Assembly: GCA_026225395.1 (NCBI GenBank)
Contig: JAMFSR010000033.1
Span: 62,001 to 126,000 of the forward strand
From: Granulicella sapmiensis
GTDB taxonomy: Bacteria > Acidobacteriota > Terriglobia > Terriglobales > Acidobacteriaceae
Direction: 5' to 3'
Length of the DNA: 64,000 nt
Part shown: one piece after another, positions 25,448 through 34,279 of the stretch
Layout of the letters: the number at the start of each line of letters is the position of its first letter
Position numbering within the stretch: position 1 is the first letter of the stretch
The notes under the pieces: generated by a model
What the model saw: the letters and a program-made list of their open reading frames with translations, nothing else
The model's database searches: none
Told to the model about the DNA's origin: nothing
Made by a program: the position numbers and the translations under genes

Positions 25448-25963
25448 TCAGGTTGATTTGAGGAGTTCGGTTTTGTATTTGGGGGCGAGGGCTACGGCTT
25501 TGGCGAAGAAGGCTTTTTGTTCGTCTTCGCTGAGTTTGGGCGCGGGGGTGGTGCGGGTAGGGACGAGGATGCCGATTTCGAGGAACATTTCTTCCTGGCC
25601 GGCGGGCGAGCAGGTGCAGAGAAGACGGGCTGGCTTGTCCGACGCGTTGTGGAACTGGTGCGGTGCGTTGGCGGGGATGTGAAGGGTTTCGCCCGCTTTT
25701 ACCGTCGACTTCTGGCCGCGGAAGGTGGCTTCGATCTGGCCTTCGAGTACGGAGAAGGTCTCTTCGAAGTCGTGGCGGTGCGGGGGTGGGCCGCCGCCGG
25801 GTGGGATGAGCATATCGATGAGGCAGTAGCGGCCGGCGGTGTCTTTGCTGGTGAGAAGGAGGGTGTAGGTGTCGCCGACGACGGCGACGTGGGTGAGGGA
25901 TTGGTCGTCGTTGGGGCGGGCGAAGGTGAGGGTGCGGGTGAGGTCGTCGGCGGGGATGGGCAT
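25448..25963 (-). CDS. Cupin-domain protein
   Basis: A 171-residue single-domain cupin. Motif 1 is PPGGGPPPHRHDFEETFSVLEG with metal-binding His, His and Glu; motif 2 is HIPANAPHQFHNAS. Small cupins of this type are dioxygenases, isomerases or sugar binders; none is assigned. The ATG at 25963 is preferred because it follows CCAGGAGC; an in-frame ATG 45 bases upstream lacks this. Confidence 0.82.
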   Translation of the reverse strand: MPIPADDLTRTLTFARPNDDQSLTHVAVVGDTYTLLLTSKDTAGRYCLIDMLIPPGGGPPPHRHDFEETFSVLEGQIEATFRGQKSTVKAGETLHIPANAPHQFHNASDKPARLLCTCSPAGQEEMFLEIGILVPTRTTPAPKLSEDEQKAFFAKAVALAPKYKTELLKST

Positions 25964-26157
25964 GGGTGCTCCTGGAGGTTCGATGCCGATTGGCCGAGTT
26001 TTTGGCAACGGACGAGAAATTCAGGGGGTCCTTCGCTTGCCGCTCTAGGATGACGGCGAAAAACAAGCAAAGGCAACGGCAAGTCCGGTGAGCGGTTGGT
26101 GTTCCCCACTCATGCGCAAAAACGCGCATGAATGGGCCACCCGGGATTGCTGCCTGT
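25964..26157. repeat. Intergenic with dispersed TCCTTCGC...AGGATGAC repeat
   Basis: No gene seen. The repeat copy is at 26028-26054 (GTCCTTCGCTTGCCGCTCTAG then GATGAC). Related copies are at 3425-3450 and 48434-48457. Confidence 0.5.
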
Positions 26158-26631
26158 TCAGTCGCGCCAGTGGAGGAGGAGGAGGCGTTCGGTTTCGTTT
26201 TCGCCGGGGGAGATGGAGATGATGGCGTCGGCGCGCTGCATAATGCTGGAGAATTTGTCGCCCCACTCAACGAGGACCAGGGCGTCGGAGGCGTCGGCCA
26301 GCTCCCAGAGGCCTACGGTTTCTAGCTCCTGCTCGGTTTCGAGGCGGTAGAGATCGAGGTGGATGAGGCGGGTTTTGCGGCCGCGATACTCGTGGACGAG
26401 GGTGAAGGTGGGGCTGGTGACGTCTTCGGCTTCGGCGGCTCCGAGAGCAACGGCCATGCCTTTGACGAGGGTGGTTTTGCCGGCGCCGAGGTCGCCCCGG
26501 AGGACGACGAGTTTGGGCGCGCGGAGGAGCTCGGTGATGGTTTCGCCGAGGGCGAGGGTGCCGTTGACGGAACGGGTGCGGAGGCGCTTTTCGCGGGTCC
26601 ACTCTCTTGTCGGGACTATCGGATCGCTCAT
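26158..26631 (-). CDS. tsaE: tRNA t6A biosynthesis ATPase TsaE
   Basis: A 157-residue ATPase that supports TsaB/TsaD in making threonylcarbamoyl-adenosine at tRNA position 37. The Walker A motif is GDLGAGKTTLVKG; TSPTFTLVHEY and HLDLYRL are the next signatures; VEWGDKF is near the end. Its start overlaps the stop of nnr by 4 bases. Length is normal. Confidence 0.93.
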   Translation of the reverse strand: MSDPIVPTREWTREKRLRTRSVNGTLALGETITELLRAPKLVVLRGDLGAGKTTLVKGMAVALGAAEAEDVTSPTFTLVHEYRGRKTRLIHLDLYRLETEQELETVGLWELADASDALVLVEWGDKFSSIMQRADAIISISPGENETERLLLLHWRD

Positions 26632-28247
26632 CGGGCGGCGCCTCCGGCGATCCAGGTGAGGTGGTCGGCGTCCGTGTTGCGGAAGCGGAAGGCACGGAAG
26701 AGGTGGGCGACGGTGTCGGTGGCGAGGACGGTGTGCTCGTCCTGGGCGGTGCAGGCGAAGTCTCCGGCGAGGCCGTGGAGGAAGACGGCGGCTTCTACGG
26801 CTTCGGCGACGTTGTCGGGATATTGCGAGAGCATGGCGCTGACGATGCCGGTGAGGATGTCTCCGGAGCCGCCTTTGGCCATGGAGGGGTTGCCGGTGGT
26901 GTTGACGGCGATGCGGCCGTCGGGGTGGGCGATGAGGGTGCGCCAGCCCTTGAGGACGAGGGTGACGCCGTGTTCCGTGGCGAACGTGCGCGCGAGGTTG
27001 ATGCGGTCGGCTTCGACTTCTTTGACGGTGATGCCGAGGAGGCGGGCCATTTCGCCGGGGTGCGGGGTGAGGACGATGGTGCGGGGTTTGCCAAGGGTTT
27101 TAGCGGCTTCGATGGCGTCGTGGAAGAGCTGGGTGCGGCCGGCGAGGGCGTTGAGAGCGTCGGCGTCGAGGACCAGGGGGAGCGTGACGGATTTGAGGAA
27201 CTGGCGGACGAAGTCGGGGGTGGTGCCTTCCGTGCCGAGGCCGGGGCCGATGCCGACTACGGTGATGCCTTTGAGGAGCTGCGCGAGCTTGGCGGGGGCG
27301 AGGACGTCCAGCGACATGCCGCCGGTGGGGCTTTCGGCGAGCGGGGTGAGCATGAGCTCTGGGGCGATGCTGGCGACGGTGGGGAGGACGTCTTTGACGA
27401 CGGCGGCGGTGGTGAGGCCGGCGCCGGTGCGCATGGAGGCGAGCGAGGCCATGGTGGGGGCTCCGGCTTTGCCGAGTGCACCGCCGAGGATGAGGACGTG
27501 GCCGAACTTGCCTTTGTTGCTGTTGATGTCGCGGGGGAATTCGGCGATGGATTTGGCGGCGCCGGCCCAGTGGAGGTTGGTGGTGGACGCTACGGCTGAG
27601 GCCGGTGTGCCGATATTGGCGACGACGACCGGGCCGAAGTTCTTGCCGGGCGTGAGGTGTCCGAAGATGTGGGCGAGCTTGGGGGCGACGAAGGTGACGA
27701 CGGCGTCGGCGCGGAAGGCGTCGGGGGACTTCTGGTCCATGGAGTCGGCGTCCCAGCCGCTGGGGAGATCGACGGCGACGACGGGGGTGGTCGTGGCGGC
27801 GAGGATGTCGCGGGCGGTGGCGGCGAGGCCGCGGAGTGGTGGCTTGAAGCCGGTGCCGACGACGGCGTCGAGGATGAGGGCAGCGTCGGCGAGGGCGGTC
27901 TTGAGGGCTTCTTCGTCGGCGACTTCGTGGAGCTCGATGTCGTTGTGGGACTCGGCGCGGACGAGGGCGTCGGCGGCTTCGCCCTTGACGTCGGTGGCGG
28001 CGCCAAGGAGGACGATGCGGACGAAGCGGCCAGCTTCGGCGAGATGGCGGGCGGCTACGAAGCCGTCGCCGCCGTTGTTGCCCTTGCCGCAGAGGACTAC
28101 GGGGAAGAGGTCGCCGGCGTAGTGGGAGAGGCAGAAGCGGGCGACGGCGGCGCCGGCGTGCTCCATGAGCTCGGCTACGGGGACACCGAGGGCGATGGAT
28201 TGGTGGTCGGCGGCGGCCATTTCTTTGGCGGTGAGAATGTTCATCAA
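26628..28247 (-). CDS. nnr: Bifunctional NAD(P)H-hydrate epimerase/dehydratase
   Basis: A 539-residue fusion that repairs hydrated NAD(P)H. The N-terminal YjeF-type epimerase has VVLCGKGNNGGDGFVAARHL; the C-terminal ribokinase-like dehydratase has LGGALGKAGAPTMA, LTPHPGEMARLLG, and the catalytic AKGGSGDILTGIV. The order nnr then tsaE with a 4-base overlap is common in bacteria. Both halves look intact. Confidence 0.94.
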   Translation of the reverse strand: MMNILTAKEMAAADHQSIALGVPVAELMEHAGAAVARFCLSHYAGDLFPVVLCGKGNNGGDGFVAARHLAEAGRFVRIVLLGAATDVKGEAADALVRAESHNDIELHEVADEEALKTALADAALILDAVVGTGFKPPLRGLAATARDILAATTTPVVAVDLPSGWDADSMDQKSPDAFRADAVVTFVAPKLAHIFGHLTPGKNFGPVVVANIGTPASAVASTTNLHWAGAAKSIAEFPRDINSNKGKFGHVLILGGALGKAGAPTMASLASMRTGAGLTTAAVVKDVLPTVASIAPELMLTPLAESPTGGMSLDVLAPAKLAQLLKGITVVGIGPGLGTEGTTPDFVRQFLKSVTLPLVLDADALNALAGRTQLFHDAIEAAKTLGKPRTIVLTPHPGEMARLLGITVKEVEADRINLARTFATEHGVTLVLKGWRTLIAHPDGRIAVNTTGNPSMAKGGSGDILTGIVSAMLSQYPDNVAEAVEAAVFLHGLAGDFACTAQDEHTVLATDTVAHLFRAFRFRNTDADHLTWIAGGAAR

Positions 28248-28303
28248 GTTGCCATTCTAGCGTTTCCCAAGGATGGACACGGGAATGGAGGGGCTTAGGG
28301 GAC

Positions 28304-28334
28304 TGTAGAGGTTTGAGGGCTGGAGGAGTGAGGG
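28304..28334. repeat. Purine-rich intergenic repeat, copy 2
   Basis: TGTAGAGGTTTGAGG at 28304-28318 and GGAGGAGTGAGGG at 28322-28334, matching the copy at 22101-22140. It lies between nnr and the transpeptidase gene. Confidence 0.5.
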
Positions 28335-28375
28335 ATGAGGTTCGGTTTCTGCGGGCGGTGGCAGAAAGGCAAGGG

Positions 28376-29683
28376 CTATGGAGCGAGGGCTGTCATGGCT
28401 GGCGCGGGGGCGGCTGAGGCGGTAGTGGTGGTTGTGGACTTGGGCGAAAAATAATTGTGTTCGTACATGGCTTTGTAGAACTCGCCGGTGAGCTCGGCGG
28501 CGCGGGGGCCGAAGACGGCGCGGTCGCCTTCGAGGAAGATGACCGTGACGATGCGGCCCGTGGGGGAGTCGCCGTAGGAGACGAACCAGCCGAAGCGGGT
28601 GCCGTTGTTGGAGCAGGTTCCGGTTTTGCCGAAGACCGGGAACTGGATGAAGTTCTGGCGCAGGGAGCGGGCAGTGCCGTTCGAGAAGTTGACCGCGCCT
28701 TCCATGCCGGGGAGGATTTCGGGGATGGCGTTCTTGATGTCGAGAAGGCGCTTTACTTTGGGCTCGAAGTTGGCGAGTTCTTCAGGAGACGTGGGGTGTT
28801 GCAAGTAATAAAGCGTGCCGCCGTTGGCGATGGCGCTGACCAGCGCGCCGAGCTGCAGCGGGGTCATGCTGATGCTTTCGCCGAAGGAACACATGCGGCC
28901 TACGCCGCCGGCTGCGGCGGGGAGTTCGGTGTCGGGGTACGTGCCTAGCTGTTCGCCGGCGATGTTGTAGCCGGCGAGTTCACCGAGGCCGAACTCGTTG
29001 GCGTAGTGCTTGACGCGCTCGAAGCCCATGGCGCGGCCGAGGACTTCGAAGTAGAGATTCACGCTTTTGGCGAGGGCGTGGGTGAGGTCGAGCGAGTAGT
29101 GGCCGCCGAGGTTGACGGGGGTGTCGGCCTTGACGAGGCCTTCGGACAGGGCGGAGAGAGCGACGGCAACCTTGATGGTGGAGCAGGGCTCGGCGCCGGA
29201 GCTGAGGGCGAGCTTCTGGTTGACCATGGCGAGGATGCGGCCGCTGGAGGGGTCGATGGCGAGTGCGGTGCCGTTGAGGTTGCCGAGAGCCTCGATGGCG
29301 GCGGCGCGGACTACTGGGTCTTCGCCGGCGGTGATGTCGCCTTCGGTAATGTTGTTGTTGATGCTGCTGGCGGTGAAGCGCTCGCCGAAGCGGCGTGCTC
29401 TTATGGCGACGGCGCGGCCAGCAACTGCGACGCGATGCCCGGCGGCTTCGGTGCGGGCGACTCCACGGCGGGTGGCGCGTCCGGCGGCGGCGGTGGTCGC
29501 GTGGACGTGGGCCCTGGTGGAGGCTTCTGCGTGATGGACCACGGCAGCGGCGCGGGCGCGGCGGCTTTCTGTGGGATGACGGGTAGAGATGGCAGCGCTA
29601 CGGCTGATGGCGTGCGCGGGCGGGTTCGCAAGGCATGCGAGTGCGGTTGCTGCAACAAGGCCCAGGATGCGGGTGCGGCTCAT
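28376..29683 (-). CDS. Penicillin-binding transpeptidase-domain protein downstream of ftsZ
   Basis: A 435-residue protein. A signal peptide (residues 1-26) precedes a 75-residue basic Ala/Arg/His-rich region, then the transpeptidase: SxxK in PCSTIKVAVALS, SxN in ALAKSVNLYFEV, KTG in FGKTGTCSNNG. The catalytic triad set is complete. It lacks a dimerisation domain and is shorter than class B PBPs, so it may be an accessory transpeptidase or class D-like enzyme. The position after ftsZ suggests a wall role at the septum. The C-terminus is a Thr/Ala tail. Confidence 0.82.
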   Translation of the reverse strand: MSRTRILGLVAATALACLANPPAHAISRSAAISTRHPTESRRARAAAVVHHAEASTRAHVHATTAAAGRATRRGVARTEAAGHRVAVAGRAVAIRARRFGERFTASSINNNITEGDITAGEDPVVRAAAIEALGNLNGTALAIDPSSGRILAMVNQKLALSSGAEPCSTIKVAVALSALSEGLVKADTPVNLGGHYSLDLTHALAKSVNLYFEVLGRAMGFERVKHYANEFGLGELAGYNIAGEQLGTYPDTELPAAAGGVGRMCSFGESISMTPLQLGALVSAIANGGTLYYLQHPTSPEELANFEPKVKRLLDIKNAIPEILPGMEGAVNFSNGTARSLRQNFIQFPVFGKTGTCSNNGTRFGWFVSYGDSPTGRIVTVIFLEGDRAVFGPRAAELTGEFYKAMYEHNYFSPKSTTTTTASAAPAPAMTALAP

Positions 29684-29868
29684 CTAGATTGTTTCTCCAA
29701 CGGTGTCGCAGTCCCTGACATTTGGCCTCCGGGGCTAAAGCCCCTACTCCTTTGACGCTTGATTGACAGGGCTGAAGCCCTGCCCTACCGTTCGTTCTGC
29801 TAAAGCCCTACCCTACCCTATTGTTCTGCAGCAGGACGGATTTTGCCCTTCCGTCCCCGCACCACGCC
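29684..29868. repeat. GGGCTRAAGCCC palindrome cluster 2
   Basis: Perfect GGGGCTAAAGCCCC at 29731-29744, CAGGGCTGAAGCCCTG at 29767-29782, and a degenerate CTAAAGCCCTACCCTA run to about 29820. It fills the gap between ftsZ and the transpeptidase gene. Confidence 0.8.
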
Positions 29869-31647
29869 CTAGTGGTTGCGCCTCAGAAAGGCGGGAATGT
29901 CGAGTTCGTCGGTTTCGGCTGGAGCCTCTGAGGCGTAGCCGGCAAAGCTGGGGACGCGGGCTTCGGGCCAGGCTTTTGCGACGATCTCATCGGCGGCAGG
30001 AGCGGTGGAGCGTAGCTCCTCGTTGGGCTTGCGGAAGAAGTCGTCGTCGAAGACCGAGGCCGGCACGGGGACGAGCTCGGGCTTGGGGCCGGTGAGAGCT
30101 TCGGGGACGTAGGCGCCTGCGGCGTGATGGCGATCGGCGTGGGCCTCAGTGCCTACTTCGGCCAGTGCGCGCTCGAGTGCTGCCGCACGCTCGGAGATGG
30201 AGTGCGTGACAACGGGCGGGGTGTCTTCGGGGTCTTCGTCGTCGTAGTAGCCGCTGGTGGTGGGTTCTTCCGGTGAAAGGCCGCGGCCGCCGTCGGTGTA
30301 GGCCTGGATGCGCTGCGAGGCTGTGGGTTCCAGCGGTTTGGCGCGGGCGGCGTCCTGGTTGAAACCGGGGAAGCGTTCGCGGAAGTTCTGCTCGCGAAGC
30401 TCCTGGATGTCGGAATCGGACTCTGCGTGGTAGTCGGCCGGTTCGCGAGGTTCGCGGGATTCCCGGACGATAGGAGGGATCACAGGCGCCGGAGGTGCGG
30501 CTACTCGCGGAGCGGGAGGGGTTGCCGGAGTTTCACTGGCGAAACGTGCGGGCAAGGGGCGATGCTCGATGCGTGGCGGCGGAGCTTCCTGGCGGATGGG
30601 TGGGAGATCGTGGCGCGAGGTGAGCAGCGTGCCATCGGCGAGCATGCGTTCGCGGCGCTCGGGTTGTTGATCGCGGAAGCCGGTGGCGATGACGGTGATC
30701 TTGACCTCTTCACCCATGCGCTCGTCGAGCACGGCGCCGAAGATGATGTTGGCGTCTTCGTGAGCGGCGTTCTGGATGAGCGTGGAAGCTTCGATGACCT
30801 CGTTGAGCTTGAGGGAGCTGGAGCCGGTGACGTTGATGAGGATGCCGCGTGCACCGTCAATGGCGCCGGACTCGAGCAAAGGCGAGGCCATGGCGGCCAT
30901 CGCAGCGTCCTTGGCGCGATCGGGGCCGCTGCGAACCGCGGTGCCCATCACGGAGTAGCCCATGCCGGCCATGGTGGTCTTGACGTCGGCGAAGTCGCGG
31001 TTGATGACACCGGGAATGGTGATGATGTCGGAGATGCCCTGCACGCCCTGGCGGAGGACATCGTCGGCGATGCGGAAGGACTCGAAGAAGCCAGCGTCTT
31101 TGGCGACGGCGAGGAGCTTTTCGTTGGGAATGACGATGAGGGTGTCGACGGACTCGAGCAGCTCCTGCATGCCGCGCTCGGCCTGCATGGTGCGGCGCTT
31201 GCCCTCGAAGGCAAAGGGGCGTGTGACGACGGCGACGGTGAGTGCGCCCATTTCGCTGGCGAGCGAGGCGATGACCGGAGCGGCACCGGTGCCGGTGCCT
31301 CCGCCGAGGCCGGCGGTGACGAAGACCATGTCGGCACCTTCAAGGGCTTCTATGATTTTGTCGGAGTCTTCGAGGGCGGCGCGGCGGCCGATGTCTGGAT
31401 TTGAGCCTGCGCCGAGGCCGCTGGTGAGCTTGACGCCGAGCTGAAGTTTTACGGGGGCCTTGGAGATTTCGAGGGCCTGGGCGTCGGTGTTGGCGGCGAT
31501 GAACTCTACGCCTTCGACGTGGGCTTCGATCATGCGGTTGACCGCGTTGTTGCCTCCACCGCCGACCCCGATCACCTTGATTCGCGCGCTACGCTGCGTT
31601 TCGTCGTGGTAGTGGATGCGCAGAGCATCGTCGGGGGCTGGTGACAT
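29869..31647 (-). CDS. ftsZ: Cell division protein FtsZ
   Basis: A 592-residue tubulin homologue that assembles the Z-ring on the inner membrane. The GTP-binding core is intact: [12 protein letters not shown] at about 28-39 and the tubulin signature [10 protein letters not shown] at 115-124. Residues about 340-580 are a very long acidic/proline-rich linker, more than 200 residues beyond the usual 50, and the C-terminal peptide [11 protein letters not shown] is the FtsA-binding tail. Separated from ftsA by the beta-barrel and DUF2934 genes. Confidence 0.97.
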   Translation of the reverse strand: MSPAPDDALRIHYHDETQRSARIKVIGVGGGGNNAVNRMIEAHVEGVEFIAANTDAQALEISKAPVKLQLGVKLTSGLGAGSNPDIGRRAALEDSDKIIEALEGADMVFVTAGLGGGTGTGAAPVIASLASEMGALTVAVVTRPFAFEGKRRTMQAERGMQELLESVDTLIVIPNEKLLAVAKDAGFFESFRIADDVLRQGVQGISDIITIPGVINRDFADVKTTMAGMGYSVMGTAVRSGPDRAKDAAMAAMASPLLESGAIDGARGILINVTGSSSLKLNEVIEASTLIQNAAHEDANIIFGAVLDERMGEEVKITVIATGFRDQQPERRERMLADGTLLTSRHDLPPIRQEAPPPRIEHRPLPARFASETPATPPAPRVAAPPAPVIPPIVRESREPREPADYHAESDSDIQELREQNFRERFPGFNQDAARAKPLEPTASQRIQAYTDGGRGLSPEEPTTSGYYDDEDPEDTPPVVTHSISERAAALERALAEVGTEAHADRHHAAGAYVPEALTGPKPELVPVPASVFDDDFFRKPNEELRSTAPAADEIVAKAWPEARVPSFAGYASEAPAETDELDIPAFLRRNH

Positions 31648-31782
31648 GGGTTCTCCTCAGGTGTTTGCAGAACACCTCTCTAGATTTTGCACGACGATGC
31701 AACTGAAGCGTCGAGGAAAACCCATAAAGGGCGTGGCCCGAACCTAGTTGGATGCTCGAAAGTGTGGTGGTGCGCCGGTGGC

Positions 31783-32430
31783 TTAGTGGCCGATACGCAG
31801 AACGACGCCTGCGCCGATGGAAAGCAGGCCGACGGAGGTCGAGCCGTTTCCGGTCCCGACGCGATTCATATTGCCGATACCAAGCTCAATGGGACGGACG
31901 TCAAGGAACGGGAAGACATGGATGTCTGCGCCGACGAAGCCTTCGTAGGCGATGAAGCCATCGTAGGTGCGCGGAGGGTTCGAGTTGGTGCTGGAGGTGG
32001 CGAGCGCGAGATTTACGGGCTCCGTAACGTTGCTCCGCGTATAGCCGGCGGAGATCTGCGCGTAGGGGCTGAGCCAGGTGATGGGCGTCTTAATAGAGCC
32101 GCGAAGGCCACCGAGGAATGTCTGTGCGCTGACGATATTGCTGCCGCCCGCGGAACTTGAGGCAGAGCGATTGGAGTGCAGGCCGCCCGCGCGGAGGTCT
32201 ACACCGATACGGACCGGGCCGATGTTGCGAAAGTCATAGTAAACGCCGCCGAAACCACCCCACGGCCTTACATCCCCGTTCGGGCTGGAGCAGGCCGTTG
32301 TGCTCAAACACTGCACGCCGGACATCTCCGTTCCCGTATACATTCCATACAAACCAAGCTGAGCGCGTGCTGTACCGGCCAAACCAAAAACCATTGCCAC
32401 GCCACAAAAGAGAACCTTACGAAAAGACAT
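31783..32430 (-). CDS. Outer-membrane beta-barrel-like protein
   Basis: A 215-residue protein with a signal peptide at 1-23 (ending GTARAQ). The mature part alternates short hydrophobic strands (LGLYGMYTGTEM; WGGFGGVYYDFR; TFLGGLRGSIKTP; SAGYTRSNVTEP) and ends LLSIGAGVVLRIGH, an aromatic-ended barrel pattern. ATG 32430 follows AGGAAG. It is likely a small eight-stranded porin-like barrel of unknown function, inserted between ftsZ and ftsA. Confidence 0.75.
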   Translation of the reverse strand: MSFRKVLFCGVAMVFGLAGTARAQLGLYGMYTGTEMSGVQCLSTTACSSPNGDVRPWGGFGGVYYDFRNIGPVRIGVDLRAGGLHSNRSASSSAGGSNIVSAQTFLGGLRGSIKTPITWLSPYAQISAGYTRSNVTEPVNLALATSSTNSNPPRTYDGFIAYEGFVGADIHVFPFLDVRPIELGIGNMNRVGTGNGSTSVGLLSIGAGVVLRIGH

Positions 32431-32511
32431 GCTTCCTATTCTACCTAGCGAAGTGCAGAAGAGCGTCCCGGGCCGCGATTTTCGCCGCCCAGGATTCCAC
32501 AACTTTGCGTG

Positions 32512-32748
32512 CTATCCCTTCAATTCTTTTTCGGCGCGGAGCCAGTCCTGGGCGTCCGAACCGTGGTGGCCGCCACGCTGCTGCCAGTAATGGTGCGCGA
32601 GGGCTGAGATCTCTTCGTAGGTGGGCGCGGACTTTTTCGCGGCTTTCGCTGGAGCCTTCTTTGCCGCTGACTTCGCCGGTGTTTTCGTTGCTGCCTTCTT
32701 TGCTACCGTCTTGGCTGCTTTCGCCGGCGCTTTTTTCGCTTCTGCCAT
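32512..32748 (-). CDS. Lys/Ala-rich DUF2934 protein
   Basis: A 78-residue protein. Residues 4-42 are repeats such as KKAPAKAAK, similar to histone H1-like or AlgP tails; residues 43-78 are the DUF2934 motif (ISALAHHYWQQRGGHHGSDAQDWLRAEKELKG pattern, ending AEKEL). It should bind nucleic acid or act as a linker. The start at 32748 follows GGAGGA. Positioned right after ftsA in transcription order. Confidence 0.72.
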   Translation of the reverse strand: MAEAKKAPAKAAKTVAKKAATKTPAKSAAKKAPAKAAKKSAPTYEEISALAHHYWQQRGGHHGSDAQDWLRAEKELKG

Positions 32749-33027
32749 TTTCCAGTTTCCTCCGATCAATTTCGGGCTACAGCTGGTTATGATGCACGGA
32801 CAGGTCCAAACGCTACATTCGAAACACGCTTCCTGAATCTCTGAGAAACCCTCGACATTCCCCCAGCGATACGAGATCTTGTCCCGGGGGCTAAAGCCCA
32901 TATCTTCCGCCCTATAATTGCCCAGACTAAAGTCCGGGCCTATCTCAGAAGCAAAAACAACGGCTAGAGCAAAAGCGACTGCTGGAACAAAAGGCAGAAC
33001 AGCGGGAATGCATTCGTTAGACGGCGT
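32749..33027. repeat. GGGCTRAAGCCC palindrome cluster 3
   Basis: GGGCTAAAGCCC at 32888-32899 and the degenerate CCCAGACTAAAGTCCGGG at 32921-32938. The rest of the gap holds nothing recognisable beyond the DUF2934 start region. Confidence 0.7.
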
Positions 33028-34254
33028 TTAGAAGCTTCCTGCAAAGATGGACTTCAGCTTCTGGCGCAGACCCTGTTCTTCGCTGGCTTTCCGCACCTGC
33101 GTGCGGTGGGTGTAGAGTAGCATCCCGATGGCCGCGGCGAACTCGGGCTTGGCGAGCTCGGACGGCATGCGGCTGAGCGGAACCGGGTAGCCGATGCGGG
33201 CGGGGACGCGGAGCAGGCTCTCGGCGTTATCGAGCAGGCCGAGCAGGTTGGCACCGCCGCCGGTGAAGACGCAGCCGGCGCCCATGGCCTCGAGAACGCC
33301 GCCAGAGCGCAAGTTGTCGCGGAGCATGGTGAGGAGCTCGCGAGCGCGGGGTTCGAGGACCTCGGCCAGGAAGCGTTGGCGGACCATGCGGGCAGACTGG
33401 CCGCCGGTGGCGAGGTCGCCGCCGACTTCGATCTCATTGAGCTGAGGGACGCTGGTAACGACGCAGTTGCCGTACTGACGCTTGAGCTGCTCGGCTTCTT
33501 CGACGCTGACATGGAGGCCTACGGCTAAATCATTGGTGAAGTGGTCGCCGCCGATGGGGAGGACAGCGGTGTGGGCGACGGAGCCTTCGAAGAAGACGAC
33601 GAGCTCGGTGGAGCTGGCGCCGATATCGGCTAGGCAGACGCCTAGTTCGCGCTCGTCGGCGGAGAGGACGGCTTCGGCGGAGGCGATGCCTTCAAAGATG
33701 GTGTCGGTGACTTCAAGGCCGGCGCGGTTGGCGCAAGTAACGACGCTCTGCACAGCGCTGCCGGAGCAAGTGGAGAGGTGCAGGTTGACCTCAAGCCGGT
33801 TGCCGACCATGCCGACGGGGTCGTGTATGCCGGACTGGTCGTCGAGCAGGAATTGCTGCGGGAGCAGGTGCAGGACTTCGCGGTCGGGTGCGAGGCCGAT
33901 GGAGCGGGCACGATCGATGGCGGAGCGGACGTCTTCGCGGGTGATCTCTTTCATGCGTGAGCCCATGCTGATGCCGCCCTGGGAGTTCATGCCGCGGATG
34001 TGCGGGCCGCCGACGCCGACGACCGCGGATTCGATGGGGGCCTTGGTGATGCGTTCGGCGGTGAGAGCGGCCTGGTTGATGGCTTCAGCGGCGGGGCCGA
34101 GCTCGGAGATCATGCCGCGGCGCATGCCTTTGGAGGCTTCGACGCCGTGGCCGCGGTAGCGGAGGACGCCGTCGGTGAGCTCGGCGACGAGCACGCAGCT
34201 CTTGGAGCTGCCGGCGTCGAGGACGGTGATCAGGTTTTCGTTGCGCGGGTTCAC
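33028..34254 (-). CDS. ftsA: Cell division protein FtsA
   Basis: A 408-residue actin-like ATPase that tethers FtsZ to the membrane. Visible are the ATP motifs (VLDAGSSKSCVLVAEL at the N-terminus; CLADIGASSTELVVF; AMGAGCVFTGGGANLLG) and the C-terminal amphipathic helix LRQKLKSIFAGSF. The 1C-domain region is present. The 25-base gap to ftsQ suggests one transcript. Confidence 0.96.
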   Translation of the reverse strand: MNPRNENLITVLDAGSSKSCVLVAELTDGVLRYRGHGVEASKGMRRGMISELGPAAEAINQAALTAERITKAPIESAVVGVGGPHIRGMNSQGGISMGSRMKEITREDVRSAIDRARSIGLAPDREVLHLLPQQFLLDDQSGIHDPVGMVGNRLEVNLHLSTCSGSAVQSVVTCANRAGLEVTDTIFEGIASAEAVLSADERELGVCLADIGASSTELVVFFEGSVAHTAVLPIGGDHFTNDLAVGLHVSVEEAEQLKRQYGNCVVTSVPQLNEIEVGGDLATGGQSARMVRQRFLAEVLEPRARELLTMLRDNLRSGGVLEAMGAGCVFTGGGANLLGLLDNAESLLRVPARIGYPVPLSRMPSELAKPEFAAAIGMLLYTHRTQVRKASEEQGLRQKLKSIFAGSF

Positions 34255-34279
34255 TTGGTACCCCTCTTTGCGGGAGCTG

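Noticed and set aside
26359..28122. Long plus-strand open frame opposite nnr
   Set aside because: It is a mirror frame caused by high GC; its translation is low-complexity Ala/Arg/Ser-rich and the opposite frame has intact enzyme motifs.
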